From assembly GCF_017168235.1 (NCBI RefSeq), contig NZ_JABFAO010000011.1, forward strand, positions 493,513 to 557,512: a stretch of 64,000 nucleotides of DNA, given 5' to 3'. Below are positions 1 through 8,527 of this stretch, piece by piece. The notes below the pieces were generated by a model that saw only the letters and a program-made list of their open reading frames with translations, was not told the origin of the DNA and searched no databases. The stretch is from Rhodococcus sp. KRD197 (GTDB lineage Bacteria; Actinomycetota; Actinomycetes; Mycobacteriales; Mycobacteriaceae). The position numbers and the translations under genes are program-made. Each line of letters begins with the position of its first letter. Within the stretch, counting starts at the first letter, position 1.

Positions 1-1
1 C

Positions 2-784
2 GATCCCGGTGAGACCGTCGTCGAAGCCGCCGTTCGGGAAGTCACCGAGGAAACAGGGTTCGAAGCCACACTCGGACGCCACCTGTCCAAGGTGACCTAC
101 CCGGTCCCCGGTCATCAGAAGGTGAAGAAGGTCGATTACTGGGCAGCGGAGGCCAAGGACGGGAAGTTCGAGCCCAACGAAGAGGTGGACGTACTACGTT
201 GGGTCTCCACTGACGAGGCAGCGGACCAGCTGTCGTATCGAATGGACCACAAGGTACTCGATCGATTCACCCAACATCCGGCGCACACCCAGACTGTGCT
301 ACTCGTTCGGCACGCCAGGGCCGGTCAACGTTCGCGATACAAAGGCGACGATGCCCTTCGTCCGCTCGATGCAGTCGGGCGAACTCAAGCGGCTGCGCTC
401 GTGCCGCAACTGCTGGCGTTCGGGGCGGAGTCGATACACGCCGCAAACCGTCGCCGATGCGTTCAGACGGTTCAGCCGTTGGCAGAGACCATTTCGGAGC
501 AGATCACGCTCGAACCGATGCTCTCCGAGGAGGGGTACTGGGACGACCCAGAAGCAGGTCGACAGCGAGCGGTAGATATCGCTTCTGCAGGCGGCGTTCG
601 CACGATCTGCAGTCAAGGCAAAGTCATTCCCGACCTGTTGCAGTGGTGGGCGGGCAAGGACGGTGTGACGCTGCCACCGAATCGAAATCGCAAGGGCAGT
701 GTGTGGGTGCTGTCACTGGTGGGTGGAACCCTCGTCGCCGCAGACCATATTGCCAGTCCCCTACCACCGCGTTCCGGCGGCTGA
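2..784 (+). CDS. mutT1: Nudix hydrolase / histidine phosphatase fusion, MutT1-like (5' end outside window)
   Basis: The frame is open from base 2, so the start codon lies upstream of the window. The first visible residues, DPGETVVEAAVREVTEETGF, are the end of a Nudix box (REVTEETGF matches REUXEEXGU). The second half begins LLVRHARAG, the RHG-type phosphohistidine signature of the histidine phosphatase superfamily. This two-domain layout is that of mycobacterial MutT1, which hydrolyses 8-oxo-(d)GTP and diadenosine polyphosphates and so limits oxidative mutagenesis. It converges on hupB, as in M. tuberculosis. Family assignment is firm; substrate is inferred from the homologue. Confidence 0.9.
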   Translation, partial: DPGETVVEAAVREVTEETGFEATLGRHLSKVTYPVPGHQKVKKVDYWAAEAKDGKFEPNEEVDVLRWVSTDEAADQLSYRMDHKVLDRFTQHPAHTQTVLLVRHARAGQRSRYKGDDALRPLDAVGRTQAAALVPQLLAFGAESIHAANRRRCVQTVQPLAETISEQITLEPMLSEEGYWDDPEAGRQRAVDIASAGGVRTICSQGKVIPDLLQWWAGKDGVTLPPNRNRKGSVWVLSLVGGTLVAADHIASPLPPRSGG

Positions 785-817
785 CTGAAGCTTGGTACTC
801 CGGTTCGGAACGTTGCG

Positions 818-860
818 CAAAAAACTCAGGGCCCCGGCGAATATCGCCGGGGCCCTGAGT
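818..860 (-). terminator. Intrinsic terminator of hupB
   Basis: A perfect 17-bp inverted repeat (824-840 with 844-860, loop of 3) starts ACTCAGGGCC. On the minus strand it is followed by a run of T (AAAAAA on the plus strand at 819-824). It lies 34 bases past the hupB stop and could also stop mutT1 read-through from the other side. Confidence 0.9.
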
Positions 861-893
861 TCGCTCGGTGCGCAGTGCTATCTGCGCAGTGAG

Positions 894-1592
894 CTACTTG
901 CGCGCGGTGCGCTTGGCCGGAGCCTTCTTTGCGGTGGTCTTCTTTGCCGCGGTCTTGGCCGGAGCCTTCTTGGCTGCAGCCGCAGTGGTCTTCTTCGCTG
1001 CAGTCTTGGCCGGAGCCTTCTTGGCCGCAGCCGCAGTGGTCTTCTTCGCTGCAGTCTTGGCCGGAGCCTTCTTCGCGGCGGTCTTGCGCGCCGTGGTTTT
1101 CGCGGGCGCGGCCTTCTTGGCTGCGGTCTTCGCCGGAGCAGCCTTGCGTGCCGTGGTCTTTGCCGGCGCTGCCTTCTTCGCCGCGGCCGTCGTCTTACGT
1201 GCAGTTGTCTTGACGGCGGCCTTCTTCGCAGCCGTCTTCTTCGCGGCAGCAGTCTTCTTCGCCGGAGTCGACGCAGATCCGCGCTTGACGGCAGGACCGG
1301 TGGCGGGGAGCTTCTGGCCGCCGGCGATGACAGCCTTGAACTGTGCACCGGGGCGGAATGCGGGGACATTGGTCGGCTTTACCCGAACGGTCTCGCCGGT
1401 ACGGGGATTACGCGCGACGCGAGCTGCACGACGACGCTGCTCGAAAACGCCGAATCCGGTAATGGTGACGCTTTCGCCGCGGTGGACTGCGCGCACGATG
1501 GTGTCGACGATGTTCTCGACAGCCTCTGTGGCGCTCCGCCTGTCAGACCCCAACTTCTCGGTCAGGGCGTCGATCAGCTCTGCCTTGTTCAT
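894..1592 (-). CDS. hupB: Histone-like DNA-binding protein HupB (HU with lysine/alanine-rich tail)
   Basis: Residues 1-93 are a canonical HU/IHF fold ([10 protein letters not shown]..., GFGVFEQR, then the DNA-binding arm RNPRTGETV and FRPG). Residues 94-232 are a basic tail of repeated [14 protein letters not shown] and TTARK units like those of mycobacterial HupB and histone H1. The protein compacts the nucleoid and is an abundant non-specific DNA binder. The start at 1592 was chosen because GGAGGAAATCC precedes it; an in-frame start at 1607 lacks a ribosome site. The tail is encoded by near-identical DNA repeats and may vary in length between strains. It lies downstream of leuCD on the same strand but has its own promoter. 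Confidence 0.95.
   Translation of the reverse strand: MNKAELIDALTEKLGSDRRSATEAVENIVDTIVRAVHRGESVTITGFGVFEQRRRAARVARNPRTGETVRVKPTNVPAFRPGAQFKAVIAGGQKLPATGPAVKRGSASTPAKKTAAAKKTAAKKAAVKTTARKTTAAAKKAAPAKTTARKAAPAKTAAKKAAPAKTTARKTAAKKAPAKTAAKKTTAAAAKKAPAKTAAKKTTAAAAKKAPAKTAAKKTTAKKAPAKRTARK
952..1080. repeat. hupB: 51-bp tandem repeat inside hupB
   Basis: Two complete 51-bp copies (952-1002 and 1003-1053) and part of a third (from 1054) run in tandem, nearly identical in sequence. Each encodes 17 residues, [17 protein letters not shown] in the protein. The unit is a multiple of three, so gain or loss of a copy keeps the frame. Confidence 0.85.
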
Positions 1593-1633
1593 GGATTTCC
1601 TCCGCAATATTGTGGCCCATCGTCGGACCGACT

Positions 1634-1661
1634 ACTACAACGGTAAACCCCCAGGCGTCAA
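1634..1661 (-). promoter_or_regulatory. Candidate hupB promoter
   Basis: On the minus strand TTGACG (1661-1656) and TGTAGT (1639-1634) are separated by 16 bases and lie 42 bases upstream of the hupB start. This is a near-consensus sigma-70 type promoter. It supports transcription of hupB independent of leuCD. Confidence 0.55.
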
Positions 1662-1671
1662 GAGTCTATGA

Positions 1672-1716
1672 GCCACGCCAATTCTCATCCGGCGTGGCGG
1701 AATGATTTACCGCCAC
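1672..1716 (-). terminator. Possible leuCD terminator (two overlapping hairpins)
   Basis: GCCACGCC (1672-1679) pairs with GGCGTGGC (1691-1698). An alternative stem pairs GTGGCGG (1694-1700) with CCGCCAC (1710-1716). They lie just past leuD, before the hupB promoter. Neither has a clear T run, so function is uncertain. Confidence 0.35.
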
Positions 1717-1741
1717 AATGCGTGTCGGAGGGCCGAAATCG

Positions 1742-2359
1742 TCACCCGTCGGAGGGCTCTTCGATCCGCGCCGGAAGCGTTGCAGGTTTCCATGACGGCC
1801 TTGACCTTTCATACTCCGCAATGGCGTCTACCTGGCGTAATGTCAATCCGATGTCGTCGAGACCTTCCAGCAGACGCCATCTCGTGTAGTCATCAATGGC
1901 AAAGCGCACCACCAAGGTTCCAGCGGTCACGGTCTTCTCGGCGAGATCGACGATTATTTCGAGACCGGGCTGCTCTTCGAGCGCCTTCCAGATCAATTCG
2001 ACGTCGCTCTGATCCACTTCGGCTGCCAGCAATCCCGCCTTTCCGGCGTTGCCGCGGAAAATATCGGCGAACCGGGAAGCGATCACGACACGAAATCCGA
2101 AATCCGACAGCGCCCACACCGCGTGCTCGCGTGAGGAGCCGGTTCCGAAATCCGGTCCGGCGACGAGTACCGAACCCTTGTCGTAGGGCGCGACGTTGAG
2201 CACGAATTCCGGGTCGTTTCGCCAAGCCGAAAACAGCCCGTCCTCGAATCCGGTGCGCGTCACCCTTTTCAGATACGCGGACGGAATGATCTGATCGGTG
2301 TCGACGTTCGACCGACGCAGCGGTACGCCGATCCCCTTGTGCCTAGTGAATGGTTCCAT
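1742..2359 (-). CDS. leuD: 3-isopropylmalate dehydratase small subunit
   Basis: 205 residues, the usual length for LeuD. It begins [14 protein letters not shown], followed by the family hallmark [10 protein letters not shown] and the swivel-domain segment [15 protein letters not shown] that binds substrate. With LeuC it interconverts 2- and 3-isopropylmalate in leucine synthesis. The start at 2359 follows GGAGAGTTTTCG; the open frame continues upstream to 2578 but that part is not LeuD-like. It lies 70 bases downstream of leuC and is presumably co-transcribed with it. Confidence 0.96.
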   Translation of the reverse strand: MEPFTRHKGIGVPLRRSNVDTDQIIPSAYLKRVTRTGFEDGLFSAWRNDPEFVLNVAPYDKGSVLVAGPDFGTGSSREHAVWALSDFGFRVVIASRFADIFRGNAGKAGLLAAEVDQSDVELIWKALEEQPGLEIIVDLAEKTVTAGTLVVRFAIDDYTRWRLLEGLDDIGLTLRQVDAIAEYERSRPSWKPATLPARIEEPSDG

Positions 2360-2429
2360 CGAAAACTCTCCTACGATTGACAGGTACCGATACGTCTTCG
2401 GACTTCGGGACGGACTACGTGCGCGAAGT

Positions 2430-3854
2430 TCAGTCCAGGTCGGCGGGAGAGGACAGTGTCCCCCGTACCGCCGTAGCGGCCGCGACCAACGGCGAAACCA
2501 GATGTGTCCTACTGCCCTTACCCTGTCGTCCTTCGAAATTCCGGTTCGAGGTCGACGCCGACCGTTCCCCCACCGCAAGTTGATCGGGGTTCATGCCCAA
2601 GCACATCGAGCAGCCCGCCTGCCGCCACTCCGCTCCCGCGGCAGTGAAGATCTCACCGAGTCCTTCTTTCTCTGCCTGTGCACGCACGCGCATCGAACCC
2701 GGGACGATCAGCATGCGAACACTGTCCGCGACCTTCCTGCCGTCCAGAACCTCCGCTACCGCACGCAGATCCTCGATACGTCCGTTGGTGCACGAGCCGA
2801 CGAAAACCGTGTCGACTGCGATCTCGCGCAGTGCCGTCCCAGGCTCGAGATCCATGTACTGAAGCGCCTTCTCGGCGGAGGTTCGCTCGCTTTCGTCGAC
2901 CATGTCCGCCGGATTCGGCACCCGATCTCCGAGTGGGGCCCCCTGCCCCGGGTTGGTTCCCCACGTGACGAACGGAGTCAACGCGGACGCGTCGATACGA
3001 ACTTCGTTGTCGAACACCGCATCGGGATCGGTCTTCAATTCCTCCCATGCCGCCACTGCCGCGTCCCAGTCGGCGCCGCGCGGAGCGTGCGGCCTGCCCT
3101 TGATGTACTCGTACGTAGTCTCGTCGGGCGCGATCATTCCCGCGCGTGCACCCGCCTCGATCGACATATTGCAGATCGTCATTCGAGCTTCCATGGACAG
3201 CTTCCGAATGGCCTCCCCGCGGTACTCGAGAACGTAGCCCTGCCCGCCACCGGTTCCGATCTTCGCGATGACGGCCAGGATGAGGTCCTTGCTGCTGACT
3301 CCTGGTGCGAGTTCGCCGTCGACTGTGATCGCCATGGTCTTGAACGGACGCAATGACAACGTCTGCGTTGCCATCACGTGCTCGACTTCACTGGTGCCGA
3401 TACCCATCGCCAGCGCCCCGAACGCGCCGTGTGTGGAGGTATGACTGTCGCCACAGACCACCGTCATGCCGGGCTGAGTGAGACCGAGTTGCGGGCCGAT
3501 GATGTGGACGATCCCCTGATCGAGATCCCCCATGGGGTACAGCCGAACTCCGAATTCCGCGCAGTTGCGCCGAAGTGTGTCCACCTGAGTACGCGAAACC
3601 AAATCTTCGATGGGCGAGAAGATGTCGGCTGTGGGGACGTTGTGGTCCTCGGTGGCGATCGTCAGATCCGGTCGGCGGAGCGGTCGATCCGCAAGACGCA
3701 GGCCATCGAAGGCCTGCGGGCTGGTGACCTCGTGCACGAGGTGCAGATCTATGAAGATGAGATCAGGTTCGCGCGCCCCACCTTCGCCACCACCGCGAAC
3801 CACGACGTGCTGATCCCATACTTTCTCAGCCAGAGTGCGTGCTGTGCCGGCCAT
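2430..3854 (-). CDS. leuC: 3-isopropylmalate dehydratase large subunit
   Basis: 474 residues, full length for the aconitase-type large subunit. The three ligands of the [4Fe-4S] cluster are visible: Cys354 in VGSCTNGR, and Cys415 and Cys418 in GCSMCLGMN. The motifs [22 protein letters not shown] and [10 protein letters not shown] are also present. It forms the active isomerase with LeuD. The gene is divergent from ltbR across 147 bases that contain an LtbR-type motif, so regulation by LtbR is very likely. The start at 3854 gives the normal N-terminus ([14 protein letters not shown]). Confidence 0.97.
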   Translation of the reverse strand: MAGTARTLAEKVWDQHVVVRGGGEGGAREPDLIFIDLHLVHEVTSPQAFDGLRLADRPLRRPDLTIATEDHNVPTADIFSPIEDLVSRTQVDTLRRNCAEFGVRLYPMGDLDQGIVHIIGPQLGLTQPGMTVVCGDSHTSTHGAFGALAMGIGTSEVEHVMATQTLSLRPFKTMAITVDGELAPGVSSKDLILAVIAKIGTGGGQGYVLEYRGEAIRKLSMEARMTICNMSIEAGARAGMIAPDETTYEYIKGRPHAPRGADWDAAVAAWEELKTDPDAVFDNEVRIDASALTPFVTWGTNPGQGAPLGDRVPNPADMVDESERTSAEKALQYMDLEPGTALREIAVDTVFVGSCTNGRIEDLRAVAEVLDGRKVADSVRMLIVPGSMRVRAQAEKEGLGEIFTAAGAEWRQAGCSMCLGMNPDQLAVGERSASTSNRNFEGRQGKGSRTHLVSPLVAAATAVRGTLSSPADLD

Positions 3855-3972
3855 GCTTCATCACCAACCATTCTTCGAGTGCGTCGCGCCGGTGGACTAC
3901 GGGCTGGCCCACGTCGCGTCATGTCGTCGATACCGGCTACCCCGAAGCGGCGCGCACGCCCTAACGTGCGTT

Positions 3973-3986
3973 CCCACTATGCGAGA
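3973..3986. promoter_or_regulatory. Putative LtbR operator A (leuC/ltbR gap)
   Basis: CCCACTATGCGAGA is an imperfect palindrome matching the motif YYCAYTATGYGAGA, which recurs at 9408-9421 and 17303-17316. On the minus strand it contains CATAGT (3980-3975), a possible leuC -10 box. On the plus strand it lies just upstream of the ltbR -10, so one bound regulator could control both genes. Operator identity is inferred from position and recurrence. Confidence 0.65.
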
Positions 3987-3989
3987 CGT

Positions 3990-4001
3990 TAATATCGACC
4001 T
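3990..4001 (+). promoter_or_regulatory. Candidate leaderless promoter of ltbR
   Basis: TAATAT (3990-3995) ends six bases before the ATG at 4002, the spacing that puts the transcript start on the A of the start codon. No ribosome site precedes the ATG, which fits a leaderless mRNA, common in actinobacteria. Confidence 0.5.
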
Positions 4002-4703
4002 ATGAGACAGCATAGCGGCATCGGCGTCCTCGACAAAGCGATGGGTGTTCTGTACGCGGTTGCCGAAGAACCCTGCACTCTCAGTGATCTCTGCGAACGC
4101 ACCGGCCTGCCGCGTGCGACAGCGCACCGGTTGGCCGTCGGCCTCGAGATTCACCGACTGCTCACCCGCGATACCGGCGGCGTGTGGCGCCCCGGGCCTG
4201 GCCTGGCCGAGCTCGCCGCGAGCGCCTCCGACACCTTGGTCGACGCTGCGGCGGCAGTTCTACCGCGGCTACGCGAGATCACCGGAGAAAGCGTCCAGGT
4301 CTATCGCTGCGAGGGCACCGTCCGCGTGTGCGTCGCCTCGATGGAACCACCCGCGGGGCTTCGTGACACGGTGCTCGTAGGGGCCCGCTTGCCCATGACT
4401 GCCGGCTCCGGGGCCAAGGTCCTGCTCGCGTGGGCCGACCCACAGACTCAGCATGCACTACTGCCGGACGCAGAATTCGGGGAACGGGCTCTGGCCGAAG
4501 TTCGTCGCCGCGGATGGGCGCAGAGTGCCGGTGAACGCGAACCCGGCGTCGCCAGCGTCGCAGCGCCCGTACGCGACGCTGTCGGCAAAGTAGTTGCGGC
4601 CGTGTCTGTTTCCGGTCCGATAGACCGCATCGGCCGGAGACCAGGGGCACGGTGGGCCGCCGACTTGCTCGCCGCTGCCGAAGCAATCCACAAGCGCCTC
4701 TGA
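4002..4703 (+). CDS. ltbR: IclR-family regulator of leucine biosynthesis (LtbR-like)
   Basis: 233 residues. A winged helix-turn-helix occupies residues 1-65 (TLSDLCERTGLPRATAHRL is the recognition region). An IclR effector domain follows (VYRCEGTVRVCVASMEP, LPMTAGSGAKVLLAW, GVASVAAPVRDAVGKVVAAVSVSGP). The position divergent from leuCD is the same as for LtbR of Corynebacterium glutamicum and Rv2989 of M. tuberculosis. LtbR represses leucine and tryptophan genes. The likely operator overlaps its own promoter, so it should be autoregulated. Effector not deducible from sequence. Confidence 0.88.
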   Translation: MRQHSGIGVLDKAMGVLYAVAEEPCTLSDLCERTGLPRATAHRLAVGLEIHRLLTRDTGGVWRPGPGLAELAASASDTLVDAAAAVLPRLREITGESVQVYRCEGTVRVCVASMEPPAGLRDTVLVGARLPMTAGSGAKVLLAWADPQTQHALLPDAEFGERALAEVRRRGWAQSAGEREPGVASVAAPVRDAVGKVVAAVSVSGPIDRIGRRPGARWAADLLAAAEAIHKRL

Positions 4704-4724
4704 GATCCACAACGTAGCCGCGAA

Positions 4725-4739
4725 GGTGACGCAGTCACC
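4725..4739. other. Small hairpin after ltbR
   Basis: GGTGAC (4725-4730) pairs with GTCACC (4734-4739) around a 3-base loop, 21 bases past the ltbR stop. It has no T run. It may be a weak terminator or lie in the 5' region of the next gene. Confidence 0.25.
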
Positions 4740-4771
4740 ATATCGGCCGAAGTTCTGCTAGAGAGTAGAGC

Positions 4772-5275
4772 GTGGGAACCAACCAGCGCACACAGATCAC
4801 CATGACAGACGCCGAAACGACGACGTTTCTCGAACGCAGCCGCATCGCGAATCTCGCGACCCTGGGACGCGACGGCACACCTCACCTCGTGGCCATGTGG
4901 TACGGACTGATCGACGGAGAAATCTGGTTCGAGACCAAGGCGAAGTCGCAGAAGGCAGTCAACCTCCGCAGGGATCCGAGACTGACCGTGCTCATCGAGG
5001 ACGGCCACACCTACGACACGCTTCGTGGGGTGTCCATCGAGGGTCACGCGGAGATCGTCGACGATGCGGAATCGATCTCGAAAGTCGGCATCAGCGTATG
5101 GGAGCGGTACACCGGCCCGTACTCCGAAGAAGTCAAGCCACTCGTGGATCAGATGATGAACAAGAGAATTGCGGTGCGCGTCGCCGTGGATCGCGTCAGA
5201 TCGTGGGACCACCGCAAGCTCGGCCTGCCCGAGATGCCACTGTCCGGCACCACAGCGCGTTACCTCGAGCAATAG
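4772..5275 (+). CDS. PPOX-class (FMN/F420-binding split-barrel) protein
   Basis: 167 residues with the split-barrel signature of the pyridoxamine-5'-phosphate-oxidase-like superfamily: ARIA-type start RIANLATLGRDGTPHLVAMW, then IWFETKAKSQKAVNLRRDPR and the HAEI strand. Actinobacterial proteins of this size often use F420 and reduce or oxidise unknown substrates; a homologue (Rv2991) lies at this place in M. tuberculosis. The GTG start at 4772 gives an N-terminus MGTNQRTQI; an ATG at 4802 (MTDAETTTFL) is the main alternative and would remove ten residues. Cofactor and substrate cannot be told from sequence. Confidence 0.8.
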   Translation: MGTNQRTQITMTDAETTTFLERSRIANLATLGRDGTPHLVAMWYGLIDGEIWFETKAKSQKAVNLRRDPRLTVLIEDGHTYDTLRGVSIEGHAEIVDDAESISKVGISVWERYTGPYSEEVKPLVDQMMNKRIAVRVAVDRVRSWDHRKLGLPEMPLSGTTARYLEQ

Positions 5276-5360
5276 GCCACCGAGGCACACCGAAAAACCG
5301 GGTGATGCAATTTCGCAGGTGAGGTACGTTTTATTCGTCACCGACGTGCGAGGAGCGATC

Positions 5361-5558
5361 ATGACCCCAACAAGCAAGAACCCATCCAGCAAGAACCCGC
5401 CGAGCGACGACGATATGAAGAAGAAGTTCCGCGAGGCACTCGACAAGAAGAACCACAGGGCCACGCCGACCACCGAACACAAGGACGGCGGTCCGAAAGT
5501 GAACAACGTTCACGGGCCGGCCGATCACCAGAAAATGTTTCGGCGCAAGAGCGTCTGA
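5361..5558 (+). CDS. Small conserved actinobacterial protein (DUF5302-like)
   Basis: 65 residues, very hydrophilic, with no membrane segment. The core DDMKKKFREALDKKN and the C-terminal end HGPADHQKMFRRKSV resemble the DUF5302 family of small actinobacterial proteins of unknown function. The start at 5361 follows GAGGAGCGATC, a good ribosome site. It ends just before a strong bidirectional terminator. Not to be confused with the longer frame reaching back to 5169, which overlaps the preceding gene. Confidence 0.75.
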   Translation: MTPTSKNPSSKNPPSDDDMKKKFREALDKKNHRATPTTEHKDGGPKVNNVHGPADHQKMFRRKSV

Positions 5559-5580
5559 GCAAGGCCACGGTACGAACAGA

Positions 5581-5623
5581 AAAGCACCCTCCAAGCCAAA
5601 TGGCTTGGAGGGTGCTTTGTTTT
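5581..5623. terminator. Bidirectional intrinsic terminator
   Basis: A perfect 17-bp stem (5581-5597 with 5602-5618, loop AAAT) is followed by GTTTTG on the plus strand. On the other strand the stem ends in TTT. It separates the small DUF5302-like gene from the convergent tRNA-Glu gene. Confidence 0.9.
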
Positions 5624-5624
5624 G

Positions 5625-5697
5625 TAGCCCCGACGGGATTCGAACCCGCGCTACCGCCTTGAGAGGGCGGCGTCCTAGGCCGCTAGACGACGGGGCC
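5625..5697 (-). tRNA. tRNA-Glu (anticodon CTC)
   Basis: The 73-base cloverleaf folds fully on the minus strand. The acceptor stem is GGCCCCG with CGGGGCT and discriminator A. The anticodon loop is CTCTCAA in the stem CCGCC/GGCGG, and the T loop is TTCGAAT. CCA is not encoded. The gene ends next to the bidirectional terminator. Its cognate synthetase gene, gltX, is about 1.3 kb away. Confidence 0.96.
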
Positions 5698-5818
5698 AGG
5701 AACTTTCATGGTAGCTGCGCTACCTGCACTGCTTTCTACCTGCACTGCTTGCTTCGATGAGAAGCTCGGTCAGTTTAACCGACCCGCGTTCGGCAACAAA
5801 ATCGCTGCCGCTCGCTTG

Positions 5819-5890
5819 CTGGGGTACCAGGACTCGAACCTAGAATGGCGGTACCAGAAACCGCTGTGTTGCCAATTACACCATACCCCA
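5819..5890 (-). tRNA. tRNA-Gln (anticodon CTG)
   Basis: The 72-base cloverleaf folds on the minus strand. Its acceptor stem TGGGGTA/TACCCCA starts with the U1-A72 pair typical of tRNA-Gln. The anticodon loop is TTCTGGT and the T arm is TAGGTTCGAGTCCTG. It lies upstream of tRNA-Glu and the two are probably co-transcribed. With no glnS in view and gatCAB present, it is presumably charged with Glu by GltX and then amidated. Confidence 0.95.
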
Positions 5891-5906
5891 ATGGCTTTGT
5901 TCGAGA

Positions 5907-5928
5907 TCCACATCTCGTCCGATGTGGA
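5907..5928. other. Hairpin between the YihY gene and tRNA-Gln
   Basis: TCCACATC (5907-5914) pairs with GATGTGGA (5921-5928) around a 6-base loop. It may mark the end of the gltX-yihY transcript. It has no T run, so this is tentative. Confidence 0.3.
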
Positions 5929-5996
5929 CCGCGTTTCGGGCCGGGATAGAGACTATCAAACGACACCGGTGTTTCTCCAAATCGCCTGGTCAAGCG

Positions 5997-6980
5997 CTAT
6001 GGAGAACGCTGTTCCTCGTCCGGGCGAGGGCCATCGAACGTCACTTCTATTTCCTCGAACCCCTTGCTGCGCTGCGCCTCGGCCTGCCCGGTGTACGTGA
6101 GCTCGTCGCCCTCGGTCAGTTCCACGTCGTCGGTGAACGGCGTGAGCAACGACCTCGGGTAGAGCCTCCTGACTCTGACGGCGTTGATTTCGACCGAGAT
6201 CACGACGACCGCCGCCGCGATGTACATGAAGGCCAACACCCCGAGTACCACCGCAAACACTCCGTTGGTGATCGACGCGCGCGTGACGACGTACTTGATG
6301 TAGGCGCCGCCGAAGGCCTGCAACAGTTGCCACACCACACCGGCCACCATCGCGCCCGGCAGGACGTCGGTGAGGGACAGCGCTCGCGCCGTGGCAAGCC
6401 GGAAGGCGACCGTGAACACCACGGTGTTCAGCAGGACCATCGCCACGAACACGACGACGCCCGTGACGGGACCGAAGTACCCCGCCGAGCTGACGACGTT
6501 CACCGCGGTGATCGCGAGGACCGCCAGTCCGACGGTGCTGAGCAGAGCGAGACCGCGTACTCGCGCGAAAATGGGATCCGGTCTCAGATTCTTCGGAATC
6601 GCCCACGCAATGTTGGTGGCATTCTGAAGGGCCACGGCGACTCCGAGGCCGCCGTACAGGGACCCGAGAAACCCCACGATCAACCCGATGACTCCGCCGC
6701 CGATGTTCTGCGGCTCACCCAGATCCGTTCCGAGAATCGGGATCTGCTCGAGCGCCGACTCCAGGATTTCCTGCTGCAGTTCGGGATTGCCCGCGAGGAC
6801 GAGGCCGAGAATCGTCGAGCCCAGCAGCAACAGCGGGAACAGCGACACGAAGGCGTAGTAGGCGATCAGGGCGGCAAGATAGCCGCCCTGATCGTCGACG
6901 AACTTGTAGATCACGGCGATGGGAAAGCCGAGCGCAGGATGCCTGCGCTGGGTCCGGTCCAACCAGCCGGAGAAACTCAT
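5997..6980 (-). CDS. YihY/BrkB-family inner-membrane protein
   Basis: 327 residues with about six hydrophobic segments. The family hallmark follows the N-terminus (GGYLAALIAYYAFVSLFPLLLLG), and GAMVAGVVWQLLQAFGGAYIKYV with SVEINA near the end are also typical of YihY/BrkB. These proteins were long mislabelled ribonuclease BN; their true role is unknown. The C-terminal ~45 residues are charged and cytosolic. It follows gltX by 13 bases on the same strand, so it is probably co-transcribed, although no functional link is obvious. Confidence 0.85.
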   Translation of the reverse strand: MSFSGWLDRTQRRHPALGFPIAVIYKFVDDQGGYLAALIAYYAFVSLFPLLLLGSTILGLVLAGNPELQQEILESALEQIPILGTDLGEPQNIGGGVIGLIVGFLGSLYGGLGVAVALQNATNIAWAIPKNLRPDPIFARVRGLALLSTVGLAVLAITAVNVVSSAGYFGPVTGVVVFVAMVLLNTVVFTVAFRLATARALSLTDVLPGAMVAGVVWQLLQAFGGAYIKYVVTRASITNGVFAVVLGVLAFMYIAAAVVVISVEINAVRVRRLYPRSLLTPFTDDVELTEGDELTYTGQAEAQRSKGFEEIEVTFDGPRPDEEQRSP

Positions 6981-6993
6981 CGGGCTTCGGCTG

Positions 6994-8466
6994 TCAACCG
7001 ATGGTGGCGCGCGCAGCGCGCAGCCGAGCCAGTGTCTTCTCCCGACCGAGCAGTTCCATCGATTCGTACAACGGCGGGCTGACGTGTGATCCGGTCACTG
7101 CCACTCGTACGGGTGCGAACGCCTTGCGCGGTTTGAGCTCCATTCGCTCCACCAAGGCGGCCTTGAGCGCTTCTTCCAGATCGGCGGTGCGCCACTGCGC
7201 CAGCTCGGTCAGCGCGTCGATCGTGGCGTCGAGAACCGGGCCCGCGTCGGCGCCCAGGTTCTTCGACGCGGCGGCCGGATCGATTTCGAAGTCGGCGTCG
7301 TCGACGTACAGGAACTTCAGCAAGTCCCATGCATCGGCCAAGACCACGATTCGCGTCTGCACGAGATCCGCCGCAACCGCGAACTTCGTCTCGTCGATTT
7401 CGGCCGGCAGATGACCATGCTCGGTGAGAAATGCGCGGAGCCGCCCAGCGAAGTCTTCCGGCGACAGCAACCGAATGTGCTCGGCGTTGATGGCGTCGGC
7501 CTTCTTCTGGTCGAAACGCGCAGGGTTCGAGTTGACCGAGGAGATGTCGAACGCGGCCACCATCTGATCGAGAGTGAAGACATCGTGGTCGTCGGAGATG
7601 CCCCACCCGAGCAACGCCAGGTAGTTGAGCAGTCCCTCGGGTACGAACCCTCGGTCGCGGTGGATGAACAGATTCGACTCGGGGTCACGCTTGGAGAGCT
7701 TCTTGTTGCCCTGACCCATCACGAACGGCAGATGCCCGAACTCCGGCGCACGCTCGGCGACACCGATCCGCACGAGAGCCTCGTACAGTGCCAGTTGCCT
7801 CGGCGTGGAGGAAAGCAGATCCTCACCGCGCAGCACGTGCGTGATCTTCATCAAGGCATCGTCGACAGGATTGACCAAGGTGTACAACGGAATTCCGTTG
7901 CCGCGAGTCAACGCGAAGTCCGGCACGGTTCCGGCCTTGAAGGTGGTTTCGCCGCGCACCAGGTCGGTCCAGGTCAGGTCGTGATCCGGCATACGCAGGC
8001 GGACAACGGGCTTGCGACCCTCGTCCAGGAAGGCCTGCTTCTGCGCATCGGTCAAATCGCGGTCGAAGTTGTCGTAGCCCAGCTTCGGGTCACGCCCTGC
8101 GGCGCGGTGCCGCGCTTCCACCTCCTCAGGCGTGGAGAAAGACTCGTAGGCCTCCCCGGCCTCGCGGAGCTTCCGAACGACCTCGAGATGCTGATCGCGC
8201 CGAAGCGACTGACGGTACGGCTCGTACGGGCCACCGACCTCAGGGCCCTCGTCCCAGGACAGACCCAGCCACCGCAACGCGTCGAGGATGGCGGCGTAGG
8301 ACTCCTCGGAGTCTCTGGCTGCGTCGGTGTCCTCGATGCGGAAGACGAAACTCCCGCCGTGATGGCGGGCGAACGCCCAGTTGAACAGCGCCGTGCGGAT
8401 CAAACCGACGTGCGGCGTTCCGGTCGGCGACGGACAGAATCGGACTCGTACTTCAGTGGAGGTCAT
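6994..8466 (-). CDS. gltX: Glutamyl-tRNA synthetase (probably non-discriminating)
   Basis: 490 residues, full length class I synthetase. The HIGH-type motif is [15 protein letters not shown] (His19). The KMSKS-type motif is NKKLSKRD. It ligates glutamate to tRNA-Glu. Because gatA, gatB and gatC are in this window and no glutaminyl-tRNA synthetase is seen, it very likely also charges tRNA-Gln with glutamate for later amidation. Cognate tRNA genes lie downstream of the yihY gene. The ATG at 8466 gives the expected N-terminus [16 protein letters not shown]. Confidence 0.96.
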   Translation of the reverse strand: MTSTEVRVRFCPSPTGTPHVGLIRTALFNWAFARHHGGSFVFRIEDTDAARDSEESYAAILDALRWLGLSWDEGPEVGGPYEPYRQSLRRDQHLEVVRKLREAGEAYESFSTPEEVEARHRAAGRDPKLGYDNFDRDLTDAQKQAFLDEGRKPVVRLRMPDHDLTWTDLVRGETTFKAGTVPDFALTRGNGIPLYTLVNPVDDALMKITHVLRGEDLLSSTPRQLALYEALVRIGVAERAPEFGHLPFVMGQGNKKLSKRDPESNLFIHRDRGFVPEGLLNYLALLGWGISDDHDVFTLDQMVAAFDISSVNSNPARFDQKKADAINAEHIRLLSPEDFAGRLRAFLTEHGHLPAEIDETKFAVAADLVQTRIVVLADAWDLLKFLYVDDADFEIDPAAASKNLGADAGPVLDATIDALTELAQWRTADLEEALKAALVERMELKPRKAFAPVRVAVTGSHVSPPLYESMELLGREKTLARLRAARATIG

Positions 8467-8527
8467 GTCTCACTCATCGTCGAGGGGTTGAATTCGCCTT
8501 GGGTCGTGCTCAGCTTTGTGCGGCGCT

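Noticed and set aside
952-1260. Possible CRISPR-like or minisatellite array
   Set aside because: The repeats are contiguous, in frame and code for the HupB tail; there are no spacers.
5907-5928. Hairpin before tRNA-Gln as a T-box or riboswitch
   Set aside because: Only an 8-bp stem is present, with no T-box consensus, and it lies in the gap after the YihY gene rather than in a leader of a biosynthetic gene.
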